From contig JAEZAL010000320.1 in assembly GCA_023427705.1 (NCBI GenBank), forward strand, positions 1 to 15,153: DNA of 15,153 nt, written 5' to 3'. This document shows positions 1 through 6,652 of the stretch, one piece after another; the first letter of the stretch is position 1; each line of letters begins with the position of its first letter. The position numbers and the translations under genes were made by a program. The notes under the pieces are model-generated. The model was not told the DNA's origin, made no database searches, and saw nothing but the letters and a program-made list of their open reading frames with translations. The stretch comes from Bacillota bacterium (GTDB taxonomy: Bacteria; Bacillota; Clostridia; Clostridiales; Clostridiaceae).

Positions 1-3
1 TTT

Positions 4-40
4 AAAGAAGAGTGGGTTTAATATAAATCACTCTTTTTTT
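4..40 (+). terminator. Intrinsic terminator of an upstream gene
   Basis: The arm AAGAGTG (8-14) pairs with CACTCTT (29-35). Pairing can extend outward through A/T and G-T pairs and inward with one bulge, and a run of seven T follows at 34-40. It must end the transcript of a gene left of the window, so ftsQ probably starts a new transcript or is reached by read-through. Between 41 and 174 there is only AT-rich leader without an ORF. Confidence 0.7.
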
Positions 41-174
41 ATTTTGGTAAATAATAAATGATTCAAATATTATATTATTATAAATTTTTAAATTAAGTAC
101 AATTTTATAATGAAAAAATAACCAAATAGTGATATTATTAAATTATATATTTATTATGTAAAAGTAGGAGAAGT

Positions 175-924
175 ATGAATACTGATTTAAATAAATTAAT
201 TACAAAAAAAAGAAGAAAAAAATTGATAAAAAGGATAATACTTGGATTATTTATTTTTATATTAGGAATTATTATTTTTATATATAAGGCACCTATTTTT
301 AATTTAAAAAAGATTAAGATAAATGGATTAGTTACAATTTCTGAAGAAAGTCTTCAAGAAAAATTAAAATATAATATAGTGATTAATATTTTTGGAATAG
401 ATTATAATAAGATAGAAAAAGATTTAGAAGATAATCCGTATATAAAAGAGGTTAAAATAAGTAAGAATGGTGTTAATAGTATTAATATCAATGTAACTGA
501 AAATAAAATTGCATTTTATCTAGCAAGTGATAATAAAATAAAAACTATAAATAATGATGGAATAATAGTAGAAGAAGTAGACAGTATTAATGAGAGAAGA
601 TTGACAAAGTTATCTGGAATTGATGTGTCAGAGAAAACAATAGGAAATAAAATACAAGATGATGATAAGTTATCTAAAGTTTTAGATAACTTCTATAAGA
701 TGATAGAGGTTATACCCAAAGAACTTGAAATTTCAGAAATTAATATTTTTGATTTAAATAATATTATTTGTTATGTAAGAGATGTAGAAATAATATTAGG
801 AGATAGTGTTGATTTGATTGATAAGATGAATATAGCATTAAATCTTATAGAACAAGGAACTATTACAAAGGGATATATCAATCTTAGTTTTGAAGGATCA
901 CCTGTAATTAAGCAAGCAGATTAG
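175..924 (+). CDS. ftsQ: Cell division protein FtsQ/DivIB
   Basis: This is a bitopic membrane protein of the divisome. In the family it works with FtsL and DivIC to regulate septal peptidoglycan synthesis. The 249-residue product has a basic cytoplasmic N-terminus (KKRRKK), one membrane helix at about residues 19-38, and a POTRA domain at about 41-110 (FNLKKIKINGL through DNPYIKEVKIS). A C-terminal beta domain with FtsQ-like character follows. The ATG at 175 has an AGGAG ribosome binding site at 166-170. The next gene starts 15 bases after the stop, so the gene leads a run that continues into the DUF881/sbp genes. A TATAAT occurs at 106-111, but no good -35 box lies in front of it, so the promoter is uncertain. 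The position at the left end of a dcw-type cluster supports the call. Confidence 0.9.
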   Translation: MNTDLNKLITKKRRKKLIKRIILGLFIFILGIIIFIYKAPIFNLKKIKINGLVTISEESLQEKLKYNIVINIFGIDYNKIEKDLEDNPYIKEVKISKNGVNSININVTENKIAFYLASDNKIKTINNDGIIVEEVDSINERRLTKLSGIDVSEKTIGNKIQDDDKLSKVLDNFYKMIEVIPKELEISEINIFDLNNIICYVRDVEIILGDSVDLIDKMNIALNLIEQGTITKGYINLSFEGSPVIKQAD

Positions 925-939
925 AACGGGGGAAGTTAT

Positions 940-1659
940 ATGAAGAAACTAACATCGCAAATATTACTAGCGATTGTTTGTGCTTTTTTAGGTTTTTTAT
1001 TAGCACATCAATTTAAAATGTTATCTGAAAAAAATAAAGCCAATATGACAAATCAAAATTTAAATATATTAGCTGAAATAGAAGCACTGAAAAAAGAAAA
1101 AGAAGAGCTAACACAAGTTAATGCATCGTTATCTGACGAATTAAAACAAATAGAAGAGAAGGTTGCTGAAGAAGGGGCTGTTGAAGGAGAAATTAAGAAG
1201 CAATTAGATAATGCAAGAATGAATTTAGGATTAGTAGATGTAAAAGGTCCAGGAATAACAATAACCATAACACCGAAATCCAATATATTTGGTTCTAGTA
1301 GCGAAAGTTCTAGAAGTGTTTTAACTGAAGATGAAATTGTTCATGTAGTTAATTCATTAAGATATACTAAAGCAGAAGCTATATCTATAAATGATTATAG
1401 GCTAACTCCACAAAGTGGAATAAAGAATTCTGGAAATTGGATTTGGATTGGAACAGCTGCAAAGATAGATCCAAAGGAAAAAATAGTAATAAAGGTCATT
1501 GGAGATAAACAAGCGCTTAGTGTAGCAGCAAATTTCCAAGGGGTTTTAGATTATGGTGCATTGCAAAATTATTATTGTGAAGTTAAAGAAAGTGATGAAA
1601 TAATAATAAATAAAACAACTCAATCTTTAAAGAGTGAGTATATAAAACCTGTAGATTAG
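940..1659 (+). CDS. DUF881 family membrane-anchored protein (first copy)
   Basis: The 239-residue protein has one membrane helix at about residues 5-23, a predicted coiled coil at about 30-95 rich in K, E and L, and a DUF881 domain from about residue 97. The domain shows the typical order of a KGPGITITI strand, a helix containing IVHVVNSLRYTKAEAISIND, and a late strand VIKVIGD. It corresponds to the ylxW/ylxX genes that sit between divIB and sbp in Bacillus subtilis. No biochemical function is established, and the topology (short inside, coiled coil and domain outside) suggests a scaffold near the division or wall machinery. The ribosome binding site GGGGGA lies just before the ATG. The gene is 15 bases from ftsQ and 17 bases from sbp, so the three are probably cotranscribed. 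Confidence 0.85.
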   Translation: MKKLTSQILLAIVCAFLGFLLAHQFKMLSEKNKANMTNQNLNILAEIEALKKEKEELTQVNASLSDELKQIEEKVAEEGAVEGEIKKQLDNARMNLGLVDVKGPGITITITPKSNIFGSSSESSRSVLTEDEIVHVVNSLRYTKAEAISINDYRLTPQSGIKNSGNWIWIGTAAKIDPKEKIVIKVIGDKQALSVAANFQGVLDYGALQNYYCEVKESDEIIINKTTQSLKSEYIKPVD

Positions 1660-1676
1660 AAGAAGGGGGGATTAAT

Positions 1677-2027
1677 ATGATAGCATTTATAGGACTTTTA
1701 ATAGGTGTACTTTTAGGATTAGTACTACATGTGAATATACCTGAAACCCTATCTTCATATATTTCTGTTTCAATACTTGCGTGTTTAGATTCTGTATTTG
1801 GAGCAGCAAGAGCTTCATTATCAAAGAATTTTAAAGCAGATATATTTATTTCGGGTTTTTTTGGTAATGCAATTTTAGCAGCAGCCCTTGCTTATTTAGG
1901 TGATAAGCTTGGTATACCTATGTATATAGCTGCGGTTATAGTGTTTGGAGGTAGAATTTTTGATAACTTCGCTGTTATAAGAAGATTGTTAATAGAAAGG
2001 TTAAAAACTCGTAAAAATGGTGAATAA
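1677..2027 (+). CDS. sbp: Small basic protein Sbp (DUF1290 family)
   Basis: The 116-residue integral membrane protein matches the Sbp/DUF1290 family in length and pattern. Its segments are an N-terminal hydrophobic helix (residues 1-20), ISVSILACLDSVFGAARA at about 30-47, a helix FGNAILAAALAYLGD at about 62-76, and a last helix ending in GGRIFDNFAVIRRL. The C-terminus is basic (ERLKTRKNGE). Its role is unknown, but the gene stays next to divIB and DUF881 genes across Firmicutes. The start has a strong AGAAGGGGGG ribosome binding site. The stop codon TAA directly abuts the ATG of the following DUF881 gene with no spacer, so translation of the two is probably coupled. Confidence 0.9.
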   Translation: MIAFIGLLIGVLLGLVLHVNIPETLSSYISVSILACLDSVFGAARASLSKNFKADIFISGFFGNAILAAALAYLGDKLGIPMYIAAVIVFGGRIFDNFAVIRRLLIERLKTRKNGE

Positions 2028-2765
2028 ATGAAAATTAATAAAGGGAAAATTTTTATATTATTAGCATCTGTTTTTACAGGTTTTTTAATTGTTAATAGCA
2101 TTGATTTAAGTGAAGTTACAAAAAGTATTACGTCTTTAAATGCAGTAGATTATAAAAAGGCTGTTGAAGAAAGAAATCAGCTTTATAAGGATATAGATAA
2201 TCTTAAAAGTCAAAATATTGATTACAGATATCAAATTAGTAAATATGATGATAATGATCCAGAGAAAAGTGAAAAATTAATTGAAGATATGAAGTCTCAA
2301 TTAATTGACTATGGAGCCTTAAGTGGGATTTCAAGTATAAAAGGATCTGGATTAGTTATTAAAATAGAAGATGGAAATATAAATAAGTTATTAGATACAG
2401 ATTATCAAATATATAGAAAGATGCTTCATGAAAATGATATGGCACTTGTGTTAAATGATATAAGAAATGCTGGAGCACAAGCTGTAGCAATAAATAATCA
2501 TAGAATTTTACCTAATACTAGTGTTAGTTGCCATTGGGCATTTATTGGTTTTGAAGATGAAACGAGAGCATTTGCTCCTTTTTATGTGTATGTTATAGGT
2601 AATCCACAAGAGATGAAGGCAGCTTTATTAGCAGAAAATGGAGTAATTCAAGGGCTACTATTAAGAGAAATTAAAGTTGAAATAGAAGAAAAAGATGAAA
2701 TAATACTACCTTCAACAAGACAAAATACAGAAGTAATATATATGGAGAGATATGAAGCAAAATAA
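2028..2765 (+). CDS. DUF881 family membrane-anchored protein (second copy)
   Basis: The 245-residue product has a membrane helix at about residues 7-24, a short coiled-coil stretch at about 42-75, and a DUF881 domain from about 95. Characteristic segments are IKGSGLVIKIED, ALVLNDIRNAGAQAVAINNH and the strand YVYVIGNPQEM. It is closer to the family consensus (RNAGAQAVAINNHRI) than the copy at 940-1659, and the two differ enough that a recent duplication is unlikely. The start has no spacer from the sbp stop and only a weak purine stretch inside the end of sbp, so it probably depends on translation of sbp. It ends the ftsQ-DUF881-sbp-DUF881 block. An AT-only inverted repeat (2764-2772 with 2780-2788) covers its stop codon. 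Function unknown. Confidence 0.85.
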   Translation: MKINKGKIFILLASVFTGFLIVNSIDLSEVTKSITSLNAVDYKKAVEERNQLYKDIDNLKSQNIDYRYQISKYDDNDPEKSEKLIEDMKSQLIDYGALSGISSIKGSGLVIKIEDGNINKLLDTDYQIYRKMLHENDMALVLNDIRNAGAQAVAINNHRILPNTSVSCHWAFIGFEDETRAFAPFYVYVIGNPQEMKAALLAENGVIQGLLLREIKVEIEEKDEIILPSTRQNTEVIYMERYEAK

Positions 2766-2855
2766 ATTTTATAAAAACAATAAAATTTGAAGGATTTTAA
2801 GTTTTTTTGAAGAATTAATACATTATGTAAAGAAGCTTCTTTAGGAGGATGCACA

Positions 2856-3533
2856 GTGAGTATTGAAGAAAATTTAAAAGAAATTAAAAAAAGTATACCA
2901 AAAGATGTAACACTAGTAGCTGTATCTAAAACTAAGCCTATAGAAGATATTGAATTAGCTTACAAATTAGGACAAAAAGATTTCGGAGAAAATAAAGTTC
3001 AAGAGCTTATTTATAAAGAAGAAATTTTGCCTAAGGATATAAGGTGGCATTTTATAGGTAATTTACAAACAAACAAAGTGAAATATTTGGTTGGAAAGGT
3101 ATATTTAATACATTCTTTATCAAGTATGAAGCTTTTAAAGAAGATAGAAGATGAATTTTCAAAAAAGAATTCTGTTGCTAATCTTTTAATTCAAATAAAT
3201 ATTGGAAAAGAAAATAGCAAAGGTGGAATTTTTGTAGAAGATTTAAATGATATTATTACAGAAGTTGAAAAGTGTAATAATGTTAAGGTAAAAGGTCTTA
3301 TGGCTGTAATTCCTAAAGGGAATATTGAAGAAAATAGATTTTACTTTAAACAAATGAAATCTATATTCGATAATATAAGTACAGGGGTATATAAGAATAT
3401 ATCCATGGAAGTTCTATCAATGGGAATGACTAACGATTTTGAAATAGCTTTAGAAGAAGGAACTAATTTGGTAAGAATTGGGGAAGGAATTTTTGGGAAA
3501 AGAAATGTAGTAGGAGGATTGACAAATGGGTAA
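2856..3533 (+). CDS. yggS: PLP homeostasis protein YggS/YlmE (COG0325)
   Basis: This is a single-domain fold-type III pyridoxal-phosphate protein of the YggS/PROSC/YlmE family. Members bind PLP without known enzymatic activity and balance vitamin B6 and amino-acid pools. The 225 residues are the usual length. The PLP lysine is K25 in VAVSKTKP. Other signatures are FGENKVQE (43-50), WHFIGNLQTNK (64-74), the phosphate-binding SMGMTNDFEIA (188-198) and RIGEGIFG (207-214). The start is GTG at 2856, seven bases after AGGAGG (2843-2848). No better ATG lies nearby, and the PLP-lysine position fits this start. The gene overlaps sepF by 8 bases, in the same order as ylmE-ylmF in Bacillus, which suggests one transcript. 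Confidence 0.93.
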   Translation: MSIEENLKEIKKSIPKDVTLVAVSKTKPIEDIELAYKLGQKDFGENKVQELIYKEEILPKDIRWHFIGNLQTNKVKYLVGKVYLIHSLSSMKLLKKIEDEFSKKNSVANLLIQINIGKENSKGGIFVEDLNDIITEVEKCNNVKVKGLMAVIPKGNIEENRFYFKQMKSIFDNISTGVYKNISMEVLSMGMTNDFEIALEEGTNLVRIGEGIFGKRNVVGGLTNG

Positions 3534-3975
3534 TATGTTTGGAAAGTTTAAGGAAATTATAGGGCTTGGAGATTATGAAGATGAATTTGACGATTTAGAG
3601 GAAACTGAAATTGAAGAAGAAATTCAAGAGGAGATTGAGCCTATGATTTCAACACAAAGAGGTAACAAAGTAGTTAATATTCATACAGCATCTACAGCAA
3701 AAGTTATGGTAACAAAACCAACTAATTATGATGATGCTAGAGAAATTGCAGATGCTATTAAAGCAAGAAAAATTGTTTTAATAAATGCAAGTACATTAGA
3801 AACAAAAGTTGCTCAAAGACTTGTAGACTTTATAAGTGGATCTTGCTATGTTTTAGGAGCTACTTTACAAGAAATAGAACAAAGAGTTTATTTATTATCA
3901 CCTTCAAATGTTGAAGTTACAAATGAATTAAAAAATGAATTAAGTTCTAAAGCATTATTCAATTGGAATAAGTAG
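3526..3975 (+). CDS. sepF: Cell division protein SepF
   Basis: SepF binds the C-terminal tail of FtsZ and the membrane and helps organise the Z ring. The 149-residue product has an N-terminal amphipathic helix (MGNMFGKFKEIIGL) for membrane binding and a very acidic linker at residues 16-39. The conserved SepF domain spans about 56-128, including REIADAIKARKIVLIN, FISGSCYVLGATLQEI and VYLLSPSNV. A short tail follows. The ATG at 3526 is chosen over the in-frame ATG at 3535 because AGGAGG at 3512-3517 lies eight bases before it. The start overlaps the end of yggS. No ftsZ or ftsA is present in this window, so its partners are encoded elsewhere. Confidence 0.94.
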   Translation: MGNMFGKFKEIIGLGDYEDEFDDLEETEIEEEIQEEIEPMISTQRGNKVVNIHTASTAKVMVTKPTNYDDAREIADAIKARKIVLINASTLETKVAQRLVDFISGSCYVLGATLQEIEQRVYLLSPSNVEVTNELKNELSSKALFNWNK

Positions 3976-3987
3976 GAGGAGATTTAG

Positions 3988-4245
3988 ATAGAACTAATTT
4001 TTTTACTTATAAGATTATTAACTATAATATTAGAAATAACTATACTATTAGAAGTAATAATATCTATATTTCCTGCAATGAGGGAAAGGGCATTTTATAA
4101 TTTAATTGTATCATTTAATTATCCGATTTTAAAACCATTTAGAGTATTACAAATAAAGTTATTTAAAAATAATGTAATTGATTTTGCACCGTTATTTTCA
4201 ATAATGTTATTATCATACATAAGGATGTTTTTTAATGGTTACTAA
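3988..4245 (+). CDS. yggT: YggT/YlmG family membrane protein with an apparent ATA start
   Basis: Translation of this frame gives an 85-residue, two-helix protein of the YggT/YlmG family. The first hydrophobic segment is at about residues 2-28 and the second at about 66-82. Between them lies the family's proline/arginine stretch (FNYPILKPFRVLQ) followed by IDFAPLFSIMLL. Family function is poorly defined; it is linked to division and septum placement by its constant position next to sepF. An in-frame TAG at 3985-3987 blocks any earlier start, and no ATG, GTG or TTG occurs before codon 31. AGGAGG at 3974-3979, overlapping the sepF stop, lies eight bases before ATA at 3988, so ATA is the likely start. 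The end overlaps ylmH by 11 bases. A gene caller limited to NTG starts would miss it. Confidence 0.8.
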   Translation: MELIFLLIRLLTIILEITILLEVIISIFPAMRERAFYNLIVSFNYPILKPFRVLQIKLFKNNVIDFAPLFSIMLLSYIRMFFNGY

Positions 4246-5005
4246 AGAATTTTTAGTGAAAAATTTTTCGGAAGATGATATAAATGAAGCAATAAAAATA
4301 TATGAAAATTATAAATTGGCATTTGAAAAAGATATAACTATTTTTTCAAATAGCTTTTGCCCACCTAATATATGGAGCTTTTTTGAAGAAAACTGTCAAA
4401 GTAATTATTTTAAAATTGTTACTAATGGGGTATTTGAAGAAGCTGAAAGAAGAATGATAGCATTCAATAATAATTATAATATAAAGTATCCAATAGAAAT
4501 ATTAGAAATAAAGAACAAATCTAATTTTACTAAATTAAAACATAAAGATTATTTAGGAGCAATCTTATCTTTAGGAATTGAAAGAAATAAAATTGGAGAT
4601 ATAGTTGTTAAAGAAGATAAAGCTTATGTACCTATTTTAGAGGATATAAGTAGTTATATTGCAAACAATCTATCTTCTATTGGCAAATCACCTGTAGAGA
4701 TTAATTTTATAGAAGATTTAGGGGATTTACCATCTGTAGATTTTGAAGAGATTTTAATCAATGTGCCATCACTACGTTTAGATAGTATAGTATCTAAACT
4801 TGCTAATGTTTCTAGATCTAAAGCTATAGAATTATTAGATAGTAGTAAGGTGTTGGTTAATTATGTTAAATCTAAAGATAAAAGTCAAGAGCTTGTAAAA
4901 GGAACCAGATTGACTATAAGAGGTAATGGAAAGTATATAATTGGAGATATTATTGGTGAAACTAGAAGTGGAAAGCAAAAAATAATAATAAAAAAATATA
5001 TATAA
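4235..5005 (+). CDS. ylmH: S4-domain RNA-binding protein YlmH
   Basis: The 256-residue protein has the YlmH arrangement. An N-terminal domain includes FCPPNIWSFF (41-50) and the conserved KHKDYLGAILSLGIERNKIGDI region (102-123). A C-terminal S4 RNA-binding domain follows at about 179-236 (LRLDSIVSKLANVSRSKAIELL, NGKYIIGDI). YlmH has been linked in Bacillus subtilis to ribosome-associated quality control on the 50S subunit, overlapping the role of RqcP; that is family knowledge, not visible here. The start overlaps the end of yggT by 11 bases, with AAGGA at 4221-4225 as ribosome binding site. divIVA starts 17 bases after the stop, matching the conserved ylmG-ylmH-divIVA order. Confidence 0.92.
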   Translation: MVTKEFLVKNFSEDDINEAIKIYENYKLAFEKDITIFSNSFCPPNIWSFFEENCQSNYFKIVTNGVFEEAERRMIAFNNNYNIKYPIEILEIKNKSNFTKLKHKDYLGAILSLGIERNKIGDIVVKEDKAYVPILEDISSYIANNLSSIGKSPVEINFIEDLGDLPSVDFEEILINVPSLRLDSIVSKLANVSRSKAIELLDSSKVLVNYVKSKDKSQELVKGTRLTIRGNGKYIIGDIIGETRSGKQKIIIKKYI

Positions 5006-5022
5006 CAGCAGAGGTGATTTTT

Positions 5023-5619
5023 ATGAAGCTTACTCCAATGGATATAAGCAATAAGGAATTTAAAAAAGGTTTTAGAGGATATGATATTGAGGAAGTTGAT
5101 GAATTTATAAATGAAATCATAGAAAATTATGAAGAAATTTATAAGGAAAACTCAAGACTTAAGGAAAACTTATCTAGAGTGAATGAAAAACTAGAACATT
5201 ATGTGAAAATTGAAAATACTATACAAAATACATTGTTATTAGCTCAAAATGCTGCAGAGCAAGCAAGAGATGCATCACAAAAGGAATCTGACATGATTCT
5301 TAAAAATGCTAATGAAGCAGCTAAAAAAATATTAGATAAAGCACATAATGATGTAGTATCAATAAATGATGAATATGAGAAAGTTAAGCAAGAATTTATT
5401 AAGTTTAGAGCGAAATTTAGAAACTTTATGAATGCTCAAACTCAAACTTTTGATGAATTAGAAAAAGACTTAACAAAGAATTATAATGTTTCTGAGCCAG
5501 TAGAAAAGATAAAAAGCGAAGAAAATCTAAAGTTATCTCATAAGAATATAGAAGAAAATGAAGAGATTTTTACTGAAGATATGGATGAAATAAAAAGCTT
5601 TTTTGCTCAAACAGAATAA
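5023..5619 (+). CDS. divIVA: Cell division/polarity protein DivIVA
   Basis: DivIVA binds strongly curved membrane at septa and poles and recruits partner proteins. The 198-residue product starts MKLTPMDISNKEF, the standard DivIVA N-terminus. F17 and R18 fall exactly at the positions of the membrane-inserting Phe-Arg pair of Bacillus subtilis DivIVA. Coiled-coil segments follow at about 25-70 and 75-155, with an alanine-rich middle (LLLAQNAAEQARDASQ), then an acidic tail. I use ATG 5023, not the in-frame GTG at 5014. The GTG lies inside the ribosome binding site GAGGTGATT (5011-5019), and only the ATG gives the family N-terminus. A terminator follows two bases after the stop, so this is the last gene of the division run. 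Confidence 0.94.
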   Translation: MKLTPMDISNKEFKKGFRGYDIEEVDEFINEIIENYEEIYKENSRLKENLSRVNEKLEHYVKIENTIQNTLLLAQNAAEQARDASQKESDMILKNANEAAKKILDKAHNDVVSINDEYEKVKQEFIKFRAKFRNFMNAQTQTFDELEKDLTKNYNVSEPVEKIKSEENLKLSHKNIEENEEIFTEDMDEIKSFFAQTE

Positions 5620-5620
5620 A

Positions 5621-5647
5621 AGAATCCGTTTAAAGCGGATTTTTTTA
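5621..5647 (+). terminator. Intrinsic terminator after divIVA
   Basis: AATCCG (5623-5628) pairs with CGGATT (5636-5641), with a T-G and a T-A pair closing a three-base loop, followed by a T-rich run to 5647. It ends the division-gene transcript and separates it from the rluD promoter. Confidence 0.85.
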
Positions 5648-5666
5648 TTTTATTAAAAGTTATCTA

Positions 5667-5695
5667 TTGAGTGTAAAGTTTTGATATATTATAAT
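5667..5695 (+). promoter_or_regulatory. SigA-type promoter of rluD-pyrR-methyltransferase operon
   Basis: TTGAGT (5667-5672) and TATAAT (5690-5695) are separated by exactly 17 bases. It sits between the divIVA terminator and rluD, and the predicted start of transcription (about 5702) leaves a leader of about 25 bases that contains the TGGAGA ribosome binding site. It is the best-looking promoter in the window. Confidence 0.75.
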
Positions 5696-5727
5696 GTGTT
5701 AAGAATTAAAAAAATGGAGATTAATTA

Positions 5728-6642
5728 ATGGATAAATTATTATTAAAAATTACAAATGAAGAAGATATAGGTATGAGGATTGATAAATACCTATCAAATA
5801 ATATTGAAGGAAAATCTAGATCTTTTATTCAAGGTTTAATAGATTCGGATTCAGTTATTGTAAATAATAAAAATATAAAAAGTAACTATAAGTTAAAAGA
5901 AAATGATATTATAGAAGTAGTTATGCCTGAGCCAATAGAATTAGATGTAAAACCAGAGAATATTGAGTTAAATATTATATATGAGGATAAAGATATAATA
6001 GTCCTAAATAAACCTCAAGGAGTTGTTGTTCATCCAGCACCTGGTAATTATTCAGGGACATTAGTAAATGGCCTTTTATATCATTGTAATGATTTATCTG
6101 GAATTAATGGTGTAATTAGACCTGGAATTGTTCATAGGATAGATAAGGATACATCAGGTATATTAGTTATTGCTAAAAACGATGAAGCTCATAATGTTTT
6201 AGCTGAACAATTTAAAGAACATAGTATTAAAAGAGAATATTATGCACTTGTTGAAGGAAAGTTCAATAATATAGAAGGAACAATTGACAAACCATTAGGT
6301 AGAAATAAGAAAGATAGATTAAAGATGGCTATAGTTGAAGATGGAAAAAGAGCTGTAACTCATTATAAAGTCTTAGAGCAGTATAATAATAATACCTCTT
6401 TAGTTAAATGTATTTTAGAGACTGGTAGAACTCATCAAATAAGAGTTCACATGTCTTCAATTGGGCATCCACTAGTTGGAGATCCTTTATATGGGAGCAA
6501 AAAACAAAAATTTAAACTAAGTGGGCAAGTTTTGCATGCAAAAACTTTAGGGTTTATACACCCTACATCTAAAGAATATATGGAATTTGATTCTGAATTA
6601 CCAAAGTATTATTTAGATTTATTAAATTTATTAAGAAAATAG
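5728..6642 (+). CDS. rluD: Pseudouridine synthase, RluA/RluD family
   Basis: The enzyme isomerises uridine to pseudouridine in RNA; RluD members act on 23S rRNA helix 69. The 304-residue product has an N-terminal S4 domain at about residues 16-65 (RIDKYLSNN, SRSFIQGLIDSDSVIVN) and a catalytic domain from about 80. The motif I segment is VLNKPQGVVVHP, and the catalytic aspartate is D139 in HRIDKDTSG, followed by LVIAK. Further signatures are GRTHQIRVHM and GHPLVGDPLYG. It corresponds to Bacillus ylyB, which also precedes pyrR. The exact target uridines cannot be told from sequence. A good promoter lies directly upstream, and pyrR starts ten bases after the stop. In Bacillus lspA precedes this gene; here divIVA does. 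Confidence 0.93.
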   Translation: MDKLLLKITNEEDIGMRIDKYLSNNIEGKSRSFIQGLIDSDSVIVNNKNIKSNYKLKENDIIEVVMPEPIELDVKPENIELNIIYEDKDIIVLNKPQGVVVHPAPGNYSGTLVNGLLYHCNDLSGINGVIRPGIVHRIDKDTSGILVIAKNDEAHNVLAEQFKEHSIKREYYALVEGKFNNIEGTIDKPLGRNKKDRLKMAIVEDGKRAVTHYKVLEQYNNNTSLVKCILETGRTHQIRVHMSSIGHPLVGDPLYGSKKQKFKLSGQVLHAKTLGFIHPTSKEYMEFDSELPKYYLDLLNLLRK

Positions 6643-6652
6643 AGGTGATTAA

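Noticed and set aside
60..174. Promoter for ftsQ (TATAAT at 106-111; also TTGGTA 44-49 with TATTAT 68-73)
   Set aside because: The first lacks a -35 box. The second has an 18-base spacer but overlaps the tail of the terminator region and is weak. In sequence this AT-rich such matches occur by chance.
5014..5022. In-frame GTG three codons upstream as divIVA start
   Set aside because: The GTG is part of the GAGGTGATT ribosome binding site. Starting at ATG 5023 puts the membrane-binding F17-R18 pair at the Bacillus positions.
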